64,000 nt of DNA from Piscicola geometra (lineage: Eukaryota; Annelida; Clitellata; Hirudinida; Piscicolidae): contig OX030958.1 in the NCBI GenBank assembly GCA_943735955.1, positions 7,751,126 through 7,815,125 on the forward strand, written 5' to 3'. Below the pieces are notes generated by a model. That model did no database searches. It had not been told where the DNA came from and saw only the letters and a program-made list of their open reading frames with translations. Positions 19,901-31,226 of the stretch are shown one piece after another. The stretch's first letter is position 1; every line of letters begins with the position of its first letter. A program made the position numbers and the translations under genes.

Positions 19901-21586
19901 CTGATACATTCTTCACTCCATCTTCTCTTTCGCTTTCCTTCTCCAAAGCAAACATGAACTCCTTTTCCAGTCCGTCCAAGCACCTTCCGTCCATCGCATT
20001 CATCCGCTCCAGCAAGTCGTTCTGAAGAGAAAGAGTTTGTTAAGCTTAATGATTAATCAGTGCTCCCATTGATCATCATCATTATCACCACCGTCATCAT
20101 CATCATCATCTTCATCATCATCATCATCACCACCGACATCATCACCATCATCATCATCATCATCATCATCACTTGGGTGCGCACGAGTCTTCTCAGCAGT
20201 TCCTCACAAAACTCCTTGAAGCAGGTCACGAGGTCATGCAGCTGGTCACATGATCGGTGGAAGAGAGTGCAGGAGGGAGAGAACGAAGAGAGGGGGAAAT
20301 GGAGAGAAGATGGATCGGAGGGGGGTGGATGGAAGGTGGTTGAAGGAAAGGTGGATGGATGAGAAGGAATTAAGATTTTGTGAGTTAAGTTGTCAGTATG
20401 GGATGGTGTTAGAAAGTTGAATCGAGAGTGTTGGCTTGAAGGGATGGACGGATGGTATGGAAGGAGGAAGGGTGGATGACAGCAATGATGAAGAGATGAA
20501 CTGCTGCTGTATTCTGGAAAAACGAGAATTTTTAAATCATTTTCGAGATGTTGAGTAGGTATTGCATCAAAGACTCTCGCAGAATAATTCGACTGACTGT
20601 GAGCGAGGAGCATTCTGAGGTCACAGAGGGAAAGTTGCTCCTTGAGTTGTTTGACCTCTTCTTGCAGCCTCTCCACCTCCCTCTTCCCTCTGTACAGCGC
20701 CTCATCCAGCCTCCTGTTGTCCCTCAGCAACTCTCTGTCGGGTGTGTGCTGCATCAAACTTCAGATTGCTGAAGAATTTCTTTAGAATATAATGTAACAA
20801 CAATTTTTTGAATAACTTTTTGTATCTCACTTGATGAGTTTGTTGTGCTGCGAGATGAAGTTGTCGTGTTTGTGGGCGAGTTGGCGGCATCCTTCGCACT
20901 CTGAAGCTGCCTTTTCCGTCTCATCTGCCCTCTCCATTGCTTTAACGTTCGCTCCCTCACTCTTCAGTTCATCGGAGGTGACCGGGTGGTCGTGCGAGTG
21001 AAAGAAGGAATGCTTGAAACTCCTGTTCAGCGGGCCCTTGCGCTGAAGTGGCCTGCCATCACCTGCGGGTCCTGGTGCCTGCTTTGGGAGCTTGTCCACT
21101 GGTGAATCGTCTTCAAGGGGCGTAGGCTTGAATCAGAATGTGCATTCGGAAAGAAAAAGTCAAAATATTTCAAAAATGAAAAAAAGTCGGGTTTAAATAG
21201 GAAAAAAAGGAAGTTTGGAAAAGTGGATTTTAGACTTTTGAACTTAGCGCCCAAGGAGATTTTCCTGATGCGCTCCTTCATGCTCTTCTTCTCGCTGCTG
21301 CCTTCCACTCCCCCTCTTCCCCCTTCTCCTCCTCCTCCTCCTCCTCCTCCTCTTCCTCCTCTTCTTTCTCTTCCTCCCCCTCCTCTTCCTCCTTCTCTGG
21401 TGCTACTGGATGCGAAGAAGGGAAGGGTCAGGAGGTTGATGCTTAGTGCGCCTGGAATGTTGTCTTTTGGGAAGTTGTTGCTGTTGTTGTTGTAAGTGAT
21501 GATGTTGCTGTTGTTGGTGATGATGATGTTGTTGTTGGGGATGATGTTGTTGTAAGTGATGATGTTGTTTTTGTTGTTGCTGGTGA

Positions 21587-21617
<31 letters not shown>

Positions 21618-24600
21618 GGGGATGATGTTGTTGCTGTCAGATGCGTTCTTTGAAAGAGGCATGCTTGAGTCGTCTAGTGCATAGTCAAGTGTGTATTTGA
21701 AGGGATGCTGAGAAGGAAGGGCCTGTACGCTGGTCTTTCTGTGTCTGACTGCCTGTATGTCTGTCTGGGTGTATGTGTGGTTGTCTGTCTGGATGTATGT
21801 GTGACTGTTACTTTGGCTGCCTTCTTTGCTGGCTTTTAGAAATTGTTGGTTTTCGATTGACTTCGCTTCGTAAAGAGCTTTCAAGCTGCAGTGTGGTTGT
21901 GGGTGGTTGTGTGTGGTTGTGGGTGGTTGTGGGTGGTTGTGTGTGGTTGTGTGTGGTTGTGTATGGTTGTGTGTAGTTGTGTGTGGTTGTGGGTGGTTGT
22001 GTGTGGTTGTGTGTGGTTGTGTGTTATTGTATGTGCTTGTTTTTGGATGCTGTGTTTTAAAACTACTCCTCATTTTTTCGACAAAATATTAAACAGTCTA
22101 AAGAAAATGAATTAAAAATCTAATTTAAATTTAAATTAAGAAATTAAGCTTTTTAAAATTTAAAAGCTTCTTCCCCCCACAACCAAAAGCAAATCTCGTG
22201 CAAGTTCAAACTCACGTGCCGACGTCACTGGTGATTCCAGCTGCTTTGTGGCACTTGCTGGTGCTGGAGAAGGGGTTTTTGGGGGAGGGGAAGGAGTGGA
22301 TGAGGGCGGGAAAGAGGTTTTTGGAAGGGGGATCGCAGGCGGATTGGACCCTGTCGATACTGCGCACCGCAGATTGTTCTGGACTCTTCAGTGCTGAGGG
22401 TGCATGGGAGGAAAGGTGAAATGTAAAAGAGGGAAATGAAAAAAATTTAAATTATTTTAACCAAATAGATTTATAATTTTAAAAAAGCTGGGTTGTCAAT
22501 GCATTATTTTATTAAAAAAACTATCTTTAAATTAATTTGTCAACATTTTATTGAAAATAATTGAAAAATTTTTTTTTGCTTTTTTTTATCTTCAACAACA
22601 TTCTCAACATCTCATGTTTTTTTATGATAAACAAACACATATTGTGTTTTTTTACACATTCGAAAATACAAATAAAAACACTTTAAAAATCCATACAAAA
22701 ATACATTTAAAAAATACATACAAAAATACATTTAAAAAATACATACAAAAAAACATAGAAAAAAACATAGAAAAACACAATAAAAACTCCATACAAAAAT
22801 ACATACAAAACAATATACAAGAAGTTTGCGAGGTTTTCAAATGTCACAAGGCAACAGCAGAACTTGCATGCCCTTGTTTTCTGAAAAGAATTCAGAAGCA
22901 TGAAAAAGAAAAAGTTAGAAAAATACTCGTTGTACATAAATAAATAGTTGCCTAAAAATCAAACTGTTTATGGTAATAATAATAGCAATAGAGCTAAAAT
23001 AAACAATAATACATTTAAAACTGGCATTACTGGAAAATATTGAGAAATATATTTTTATAAAATTATTTAACTTCTATAAATACATTCATGATAATATAAA
23101 TACTCAATATTTTAATCAAACCAATAATAAATCAATAAAATCTTCTAAACGATTAATAGACCCATAAAATAAAAAACTAGAATTAGCTAAATAACCAATA
23201 ACTTCATATAAATAATAATTTCCCTTCTAAATCCTATTCAAAACACTCACTAAAAGAATCTAAACGAAACATACTTTTCTGTTGAATACAATCTTAGGGA
23301 GTGCATGAAAACTAGAAATTTATATTTTTGGAAAACAAAAAGTTATTTATTTAAAAACTCGATTAATCACCCAGGAAGCAAGCACAGTAGAAGGCAAATT
23401 AACTATTTTGCAGACAAAGAACAAAACCCTGATGATGATGATAACAACACCAGTGTTTGTACTCCAAATAATGGCTCTGATTAGTGGATTAATTAATTTT
23501 TTTATCTAAGAAAGTATAAATAATTCATGGATAAGAATTTCAATAATAATAATAATGATAACGATGATAATAATAGAAATAATCAAATGGCATAGAATAG
23601 CAAGCTTCCAAATGCCAGTGTAAACATGTTTTTCAGGAACAAAAGTATTTTTACAATATAAAAAAGAAGTAATTAGAATAAAAAATTATAAACTATATTA
23701 TTATGAAGAATAATTTTTTATAAATAAACATTAACATGATGAGAAATAATATTAATATAATAAATAATACAATTATTTTTAGAAATATTGATAAAACAAA
23801 AAAAAATGTATTTTTTTTCTACATAAAGAGTAAAATGCTAAAAATGAATCGAGTAATATGTCTTCGCATGACTTATTGGCCGCTAATAGAAACTCTCCTG
23901 AGCCTCTTTCGTCTGCTCTTCCAATTCCTCTCCGACTAATTAATTACCGTCTAATTACCTATAGTTAATTAACGTCCAAGTTGTACACGATGATAATTTG
24001 TAAACTATAAAACCACGATACACAGCGAAGTACACAGTGGAGTACACAGTAAAACAGAGCAAAATGTATTGTACTTTAAAGAGTACAACTAAATTTCTGT
24101 ACAAAAATATTTTATTTTACAGGATAACAAATCAAACGAGAGTTAGGGTTAGGGTTAGGGTTAGCGTTAGGGCTAGCGTTAGGGCTAGGGTTAGGGTTAG
24201 GGTTAGATTTGGCAGATTTGGAATGAAACTAGATGTTTGCTGCCATTTCTTTGCTTTTTCAGATAATTCTTTGAATCTTGTGGCGCCAATCTTTCAAAGT
24301 GACAGCTTTCCTGTTAATGCATTTTACACCACCTCGTACTGCATGCCAGTTAAATTCAATTCATGGGCTCTTATTCCGATTCATGTTTTTTATACAATTA
24401 ATCCGAAAATGCTGTGAAAAAAAAAGTCTTTTGACCTCTTTTTTTGCTCGCGACATAAAATTTATGGTGCTTCAATAAAATCTATTAAGTATACAGATCA
24501 AATTGTTTACTTTTTTTTGCTTTTATCTTGTAGCGGGCATTGAGTTGAACACCACTGTCAACAAAAACATCAACAACAACATAATCAACAACATAATCAT

Positions 24601-25390
24601 CAACATCACCATCAACAACACCATCAACAACACCATCAACAACATCAGCAACAACACAACACCATCAACAACAACACCATCAACAACCTTGCTTCCTCTT
24701 CAGCTCCTCCCACTCGCATAACTTCAGGGCGAAATCGTTGTTGAAGTCTTGAATGGGGAGATGGAGAGATGGAGATCAAAGAAAGAGAAAGAAAGATTGT
24801 GATGGGATTGATTGAGAGAAGGTGAAGTGAGAGAAGGAGTGGTGGTGTGAGTTTATGTGGCTGTAAAGTTGAGTTCTGCACTGAATTCATTAAAATAATT
24901 TAATTAAACTTTATTAGGTATTCTTGCTGACTCGAGGCATGAATTCAAAGTTTGAAATTAGGCAGAATTGAAAGAATGAAAGTTGAGGTTCACCACTCGC
25001 CTAAGAGACGGAGAAGGTCATTGTTGGTGGGGGCCTTAGAAGGGAGGATGTTGGTGGGAGTGGTTTGGTTGATATGAGGGTTGTTGTTGGTTAGGATGGG
25101 TGTGTGGGTGTTCCACAAGGGTTCTGCCCTCCCACCCTGACCCTCCCAAACACCCTCCCTCCTCCTTCCTCCGCCCACCTCCTGCCACTCCCCCTTGCAA
25201 CTCCCCTCTTTCACCATCTTCAACGCATGCTTGTGGAATAGCTTGAAAGATGATTTGCGGTGGTTTTTGTTGTTGTGGTTGTTGCTGTTCTTGTTCTGCA
25301 TGAGATTGGCCAACAAAGCAGTGTTGAACTTGTCCACCATCTCCAACTCCAGAAAAGTTCCAGTTGCTTCAGTGATCGAGCCTGTTGTGG

Positions 25391-25457
<67 letters not shown>

Positions 25458-25532
25458 AGGATATGAAGATGAGTACCTTTAGACTTGGTACTATCCTCCC
25501 TACTTCTGGTTGTACTGTCGAGTTGCACTGTT

Positions 25533-25604
<72 letters not shown>

Positions 25605-27813
25605 GATGATGATGATGAGGATGGTGATGAAGATGATAATGATGACGATGAAAGTATTCGGAGTGTTTCATAGTTGTTATTGTTGTTGAAGATGAGGTCA
25701 ATGTTTATCTTTTTACAGCTACTTTTCTTGCTTTTGCCCATACTATAATGTCTATCATTAGTTGTGTTGTTGTTGTTGTTGTTTGTGGTGCTATTATTAG
25801 TAACATTATTAATAGTATAATTATAATTATCATTATTATTAATTATAATATTTTCAATGTTAATGTTGTTGTTATTATTATTTTCTTCATGCAGGGTGGT
25901 GAGGTTGGTGGAGTGGCGACGGGACGGGTGGGAGTGGATGGAAGGGTCAGGTGGAAGAAGGAGGTGGGAGTGGAGGAGGGAGTGAAAGTAGGATGAAAAA
26001 GTGGTGGTGGTGGATGAATCAGTGGTGGAGTGATTGGTGATTGACGGATTGTTGATTGATGGATAGGGGATTGACGGATTAATGGTGGATGAATGATTGA
26101 TGAAAAGACAATCGGTTTCTGTGGTGGGGTTGCGGAGACAAGAGGTTGTATTGGTGAGTTGCACCCTGAAATTAATTTTATTAATTAATTTATTAATTAA
26201 TTTTATTAATTAATTTATTAATTAATTTCATTAATTAATTTATTAATTAATTTATTAATTAATTTATTAATTAATTTATTAATTAATTTATTTATTAATT
26301 TATTAATTAATTTTATTAATTAATTTAGTAATTAATTTTATTAATTTCAAATTAACATTTTGCATCTTTTCAGAGTTATTGAAAATAGTAATGGTGGAAG
26401 ATTACTCAATTGAATGCGAGGCAAAGTTCACCTGGGAATGAGTTCTTGTCTGTTTTTGTTGTTGTTGTTTTTATTGTTGTTGTTGTTATTGTTGTTGTTG
26501 ATTTTGTTGTTGTTGAGTGACTCGTAGCTGAAACGTCTAGGTGGTTTCATGGGGACAGTAGTGGGTGTCGTAAGGGTTGTGGTGGGTGTGGTGGTGGCTG
26601 TGGTGGATGTGGTGGTGGTTGTGTTGGGTGTAGGGGTGGTGAAGGGTGTGATAGGTGTGGGGGTGGTGGTGAGTGTACTTATTCTCGAAAGATCTTCAAG
26701 AAATTTGGAACTCTTAAATGGCATGCTCGAAAGCGAAATATCATTAGATGTATCGTCGTTGTTGTTGTTGTTGTTCTCATTTTTGTTGTTGCTGTTGTAG
26801 TCGTTGTAGTTGTTGCAAGGGGTGATGGCATGCGTAACGGGTGTTTGTTCATTGGGGTTGATGATGATGATGGAAGGAGGATGAGTTTTTTGGGGATGCT
26901 TGTGTGGCGAGATGGTTGGAGGAAGCATGGTGGAGTGGTGGGTGTGATTGGATGCCTGTTTCGGCAAGGCAGGCTGGAAGCGGTGAAAAGAAAAAACTTT
27001 CGCTTTCAAAAACTTCGGATCTTCAAAATCCTTGGCACAGTGATCATTCGAGCCTTCTGACTTGGTCCTGCCCTTCGCAAACACCACTCCTCCTCCACCA
27101 CCTCCCACCACTCCCCCTCCACCACCTCCCACCACTCCTCCTCCACCCCTCGGAGCCTCCATCCCTTCATCATCTCGGTACTTCATTGCAGTCTTCCTCG
27201 TGAGACATTCCTCCGAGTCGACTTTAGACGAGAGGAACTTTCGGAAACGCTTGGAAAGTCGGTCAAAGCGGGAGGATGATGACGCTGGATGGTTGCTTGG
27301 TTGTGGAAAGGAGGAGGAAGTGGTTGACTGTGGTGCAATGTGGCAGGGAGGTCCGCAAGTGGCAGCAGTTGTGTTCATCTTTTCAGGCACTTCGCTTTTC
27401 AGAATTATTTCTTCCGGTTTGGAAATAAGCGAAATGAACTTTTTTAGTTTTTCTGACTCACTCAAAGCCACGTCTGCATCGTCTCTTCCATCTTGCATTC
27501 TTCCACTAGCTGAGACAGCCTCTCCACACCTTTGCTCCCTCCTTAAGTCGTAATACAAAAGCTTCCAAAAACGCACGTCTACCCTGAGTTGTTGGTTGTG
27601 TTGTCGCAGTTGCACCATCTCCCGCCACATTCCGTTCCATTTGGAAATCGCATCGCACAGAAGTTGCAGGTCCATCTTCGTCGTTGGTGTTGTTGTTGTT
27701 GTTGCTGTTGTTGTTGGAATAGTTGATGTTGTTGTTAATGGTGGTTTGTGTGTAGTTAGCGTTACAGTTGATCGCATTGTTCTATTTTTTGCTGTTCTTT
27801 TTGGCGACGACAT
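16920..27813 (-). CDS. Large coiled-coil protein, family not recognised
   Basis: I do not recognise this protein. Exons in reading order: 27813-26432, 26165-25477, about 25410 to about 25130 (3' end unresolved), 24747-24688, 22393-22216, 21885-21236, 21110-20831, 20758 to about 20600 (end unresolved), 20241-20173, 20021-19560, 18831-18661, 18472-18388, 18226-16920. Resolved junctions agree in phase. The ATG at 27813 has an in-frame TGA six codons upstream. The N-terminal exon has a helical block (LLCDAISKWNGMWREMVQL) and then low-complexity Thr/Asn/Gly sequence. The centre and C-terminus are charged and helical: FLELEMVDKFNTALLANL, FALKLCEWEELKRKQ, EVERLQEEVKQLKEQL, FKEFCEELLRRLVRTQNDL, MLEQRNGVKQSMLEEQEMQL. 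The last exon is Lys/Glu-rich. No enzyme motif, signal peptide or membrane segment is evident. A cytoskeletal or centrosomal scaffold is possible but is only inference. Confidence 0.78.
20085..20172 (+). repeat. CAT microsatellite in coiled-coil gene intron
   Basis: CATCATCAC repeats lie directly downstream of the exon encoding LLRRLVRTQ. Confidence 0.9.
21891..22028 (+). repeat. GTGGTTGTGTGTGGTTGTGG repeat
   Basis: A tandem repeat of about 10-bp units on the acceptor side of the exon at 21885, within an intron of the coiled-coil gene. Confidence 0.9.
24138..24209 (+). repeat. Interstitial telomere-like TTAGGG array
   Basis: About 11 hexamers of GTTAGG with degenerate GCTAGG and GCGTTA units. 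It lies in the 2.3-kb intron between the exons at 24688 and 22393 of the coiled-coil gene. Confidence 0.95.
25389..25457 (+). repeat. CAT microsatellite
   Basis: About 23 perfect CAT units in the short intron between the second and third exons of the coiled-coil gene. Confidence 0.95.
25543..25602 (+). repeat. Coding GAT/ATC repeat (poly-Ser)
   Basis: A perfect trinucleotide run inside the second exon of the coiled-coil gene. On the coding (-) strand it reads TCA codons and gives poly-serine. Confidence 0.85.
26170..26345. repeat. Palindromic TTAATTAA array
   Basis: Tandem ATTAATTAATTT units, self-complementary, sit in the intron immediately before the second exon of the coiled-coil gene. 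Confidence 0.95.
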
Positions 27814-28287
27814 CTTTGACTTTCTAAATCATTCCACTTTACTTTTAAACTGATTATAATCCATTTTTTCAAACACTCAAATCTTGAAGTTAAACAAACC
27901 TTTCCATACCGAATCATCAGTCAAAACTTTGAGATCGCTCACGAAGAGAATATCCCGGAAAGAATCTTTCATACATCACAAGCACACTGCTTGCCTCCTT
28001 TATCTTCTCTTAAAATATCGTTCATCCTTATGATGATGATGATGAAGATAAGGATGGGGAAGATGGAGAGAAAGAGATGATGAGAATAATGGAATAAATA
28101 TTGATTATGATTATGAAATGACTACGATTATACGATAACAGTGAGTGATGATGATAAATTAGCGTTTTCTCCCCATAAACGACAAGAAGCACTAAGTGAT
28201 GATTCTCATTTCTGGCTTTTCTAATCATCATCATCACCTGCCCTCCATCCATCACCACCGCTCTAATCCCATGCACTTTCCTTCTCT

Positions 28288-28428
28288 AACCCTAAACCTA
28301 AACCTAACCCTAAACCTAACCCTAACCCTAACCCTAACCCTAACCCTAACCCTAACCCTAACCCTAACCCTAACCCTAACCCTAACCCTAACCCTAACTC
28401 TAACCCTAACCCTAACCCTAACCCTAAC
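28288..28428 (+). repeat. Interstitial telomere-like CCCTAA array
   Basis: More than 20 CCCTAA hexamers with a few CCTAAA and CTCTAA variants. It lies about 480 bases upstream of the coiled-coil gene's ATG and is oriented opposite to the array at 24138. Confidence 0.97.
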
Positions 28429-28591
28429 CTGCCATCCACGCCGCCTTGAACCTTCGATGAGGCCTTCAACTGACAAACTGTGCATTAAATTTAACTTTTA
28501 AATTTTTAGATTTTTTAGAACATTTTATTCGAATCATTTGCGTCACCACAAATTGACAGACTCGTCTTTTGATGACTCTTGAAAACGACCA

Positions 28592-28680
28592 AAATTCAGC
28601 TTTAAGTTCTTTGTGATTGATTGGATGATGACGACAATTCAGCTTTAAGTTCTTTGTGATTGATTGGATGATGACGACAA
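28592..28680 (+). repeat. 43-bp tandem duplication
   Basis: Two almost identical copies of a unit beginning CAGCTTTAAGTTCTTTGTG and ending GATGATGACGACAATT. Confidence 0.9.
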
Positions 28681-29644
28681 TTCTGCTTTGGCGAAGATGA
28701 AAAAATAAATTAGCACCTGTGCGATTGGTTGAAAAATAATCAAAGCAGAAGTTTGGTGGAGTAAAAAAATAAAAATCACGAAAAAAAGTTTATGCAATCA
28801 ACAAAAAGTTTTCTTTAACGTATAGAAACTAAAACTCGATAGACCATCTACACAATTTGTGAACTATGTAGTAAAATGGCATGGAATGAAACATTTTGCA
28901 GATTTAAAAAAAGAAATCACTGGAAAATAATAGCAAGTAAATATATTTAGTAAAAGTTAATTTATATTTAGTCGAAGTTAATTTTTGAAATTTTTAGTCA
29001 TAAGCAGTGAAATTTAAAATAAACAAAAACCACTATTTTGAAAGCTATGTGGCGGACACTACATTGACTTAGAAGAGAAACGTCAAAGTGGAAACAAACA
29101 AGAACCAGAAAGTCGGCATTGACCAAATATTGTTTAGTTAAATATCATATTGCGAAATATTATAAAACTGTTAAATAAACAAATTCAAAGACCCGAATAA
29201 ATAAATAATAATAATAATGAAGCGAAGAATAGAATATTTTAAATGATTACGTATAAATAAATATGTAATACATTATTTTAACTAATAATTTATAAATAAA
29301 TATTTAATAACTCAAAAGTAGATAACTCATAAGAAGCAATTTGAACGGTAGCAGGATTAGATGTTGGTCTCTTAGCGTGCATGTGTCTGTGTGTGTGTTT
29401 GTGCCTATGTCTGTGTGTGTATTTTTGTGTATGTGTGTGTGATCTGGTAGTACTATATATAAATATAAATATATATATATGTATATCTCGTTTAATATAC
29501 AAAAATGTCTTGATACACCCGATTGTACAAAAGCATATCAAAAGTGTATAGGAAGGATACAAGATAAGTAGATGAGGGTGTAAAAGTCTTCAAACAACAA
29601 GTGACCTTTTTGGCATGGATTGTAACATAGTTCGAAGGTTGAGA

Positions 29645-29775
29645 TTAATTAAATATGCAAAAGCTACCGACCTATAAGGATTGATTAAAAAAACTAATTA
29701 AATATGCAAAAGCTATCAACCTAGAAGAGTGATTAAAGAAGGTAATTAAATATGCAAAAGCTACCGACCAATAAG
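29645..29775 (+). repeat. Three copies of a roughly 58-bp unit
   Basis: Each copy contains TTAAATATGCAAAAGCTA followed by C(C/A)GACC-type sequence. Copies are imperfect. Confidence 0.85.
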
Positions 29776-29859
29776 GAGTGAGTAATGCCTTTTGTGAAGC
29801 GCCTCATTTATAAATAACTGCAAAAACGATAGTTGCAAGATTGTGAGGGGTCGCTGGTT

Positions 29860-30165
29860 CATGGGGGTGCTTTGATATGGGTTGGGGAGTGGGTGCATGG
29901 GGGTGTAGTGCTTTGATATGGGTTGGGGAGTGGGTGCATGGGGGTGTAGTGCTTTGATATGGGTTGGGGAGTGGGTGCATGGGGGTGTAGTGCTTTGATA
30001 TGGGTTGGGAAGTGGGTGCATGGGGGTGTAGTGCTTTGGTATGGGTTGGGGAGTGGGTGCATGGGGGTGTAGTGCTTTGGTATGGGTTGGGGAGTGGGTG
30101 CATGGGGGTGTAGTGCTTTGATATGGGTTGGGGAGTGGGTGCATGGGGGTGTAGTGCTTTGGTAT
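29860..30165 (+). repeat. 41-bp minisatellite
   Basis: About 7.5 copies of a unit containing TGCATGGGGGTGTAGTGCTT and GATATGGGTTGGGGAGTG, with rare single-base differences. Confidence 0.95.
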
Positions 30166-30336
30166 GGGAAGGTAGCCGCTCGACCTCTTGATGCTTAAGA
30201 TGAAAAATAGGAGCAACAAATGAAGACGATAACAGGATTAAACGAAAATATTTATATAAGCAACAAACCTAGATGAAAAATAGTTAAAGTGAAGATAGCG
30301 AAATATATTTTAATAATATTTAAATACGAATAACAT

Positions 30337-30475
30337 TCAGAGATACAACAAGAGATACAACAAGAGATACAACAAGAGATACAACAAGAGATACAACAAG
30401 AGATACAACAAGAGATACAACAAGAGATACAACAAGAGATACAACAAGAGATACAACAAGAGATACAACAAGAGA
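30337..30475 (+). repeat. 12-bp GAGATACAACAA array
   Basis: About 11.5 near-identical copies, just downstream of the ASPP stop codon. Confidence 0.97.
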
Positions 30476-30553
30476 TAAAAATAGAGCATGTTAACAATGG
30501 AGTCTTCAGCCACTGAGAGGTCAGGGTCATCTTGGTCATGAGCACACATGCAA

Positions 30554-31146
30554 CTAAGCGTCAGTAGAAAGTTGTTGTTGTGATTGGTGCTGTTGTGGTT
30601 GTTGCTGATGCTGTTGTTGTTGAGAAGGGACGCCATTTTTTTTGGTCCTCAACTTTTTCGTCTTTTGCGGATATATCTGAGTGAGCGAGAAGGGCTGGTG
30701 CAGGGAGCAATGTCAGAATTTAAAGATTGCATCATGAAATAAATGCAAAATTAAAACTTCAGTCCACATAATGGATTATAGTGAACACAATACATTTTTG
30801 TGAACAAAACGAATTAGAGTAAATGGAAGTAGTAGTAAAGTGTACATAGTGTACACTGGAGGAAAGTACTCACGGCGAGGAGGCTGTTGGGTACGTATCC
30901 ACTCATTTTTCTAGCGCTGATTCGATCATAATCACTCTCGTCGTCGACTGACACCTCCTCGGCCCCCCCTCCAACCCTCTCTACCCACCACCAATGCTCC
31001 TCCCCCTCCTCCCCTCTCCTCACCACCCTCAACACCTCCCCCTCCACCACTCCCAACTCGTCTTTCCCCTGTGGCGAGTAGTCACATCCGACATACACTA
31101 TGCCCTCGTTCCCTCTGCCTAGTTCTTCTTCGTACTCTGTACGTGT

Positions 31147-31226
<80 letters not shown>

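Larger units (their letters stand above)
27814..30553. other. Intergenic region between coiled-coil gene and ASPP
   Basis: AT-rich and repeat-bearing. It holds a telomere-like array, a 43-bp tandem duplication near 28592-28680, three copies of a roughly 58-bp unit at 29645-29775, and two further arrays listed separately. No supported coding exon. Confidence 0.7.

Noticed and set aside
24138..28428. Chromosome end at a telomere array
   Set aside because: Gene exons continue across and on both sides of both arrays, so they are interstitial.
29860..30475. CRISPR array
   Set aside because: Repeats are direct tandem units without unique spacers, in an animal genome.
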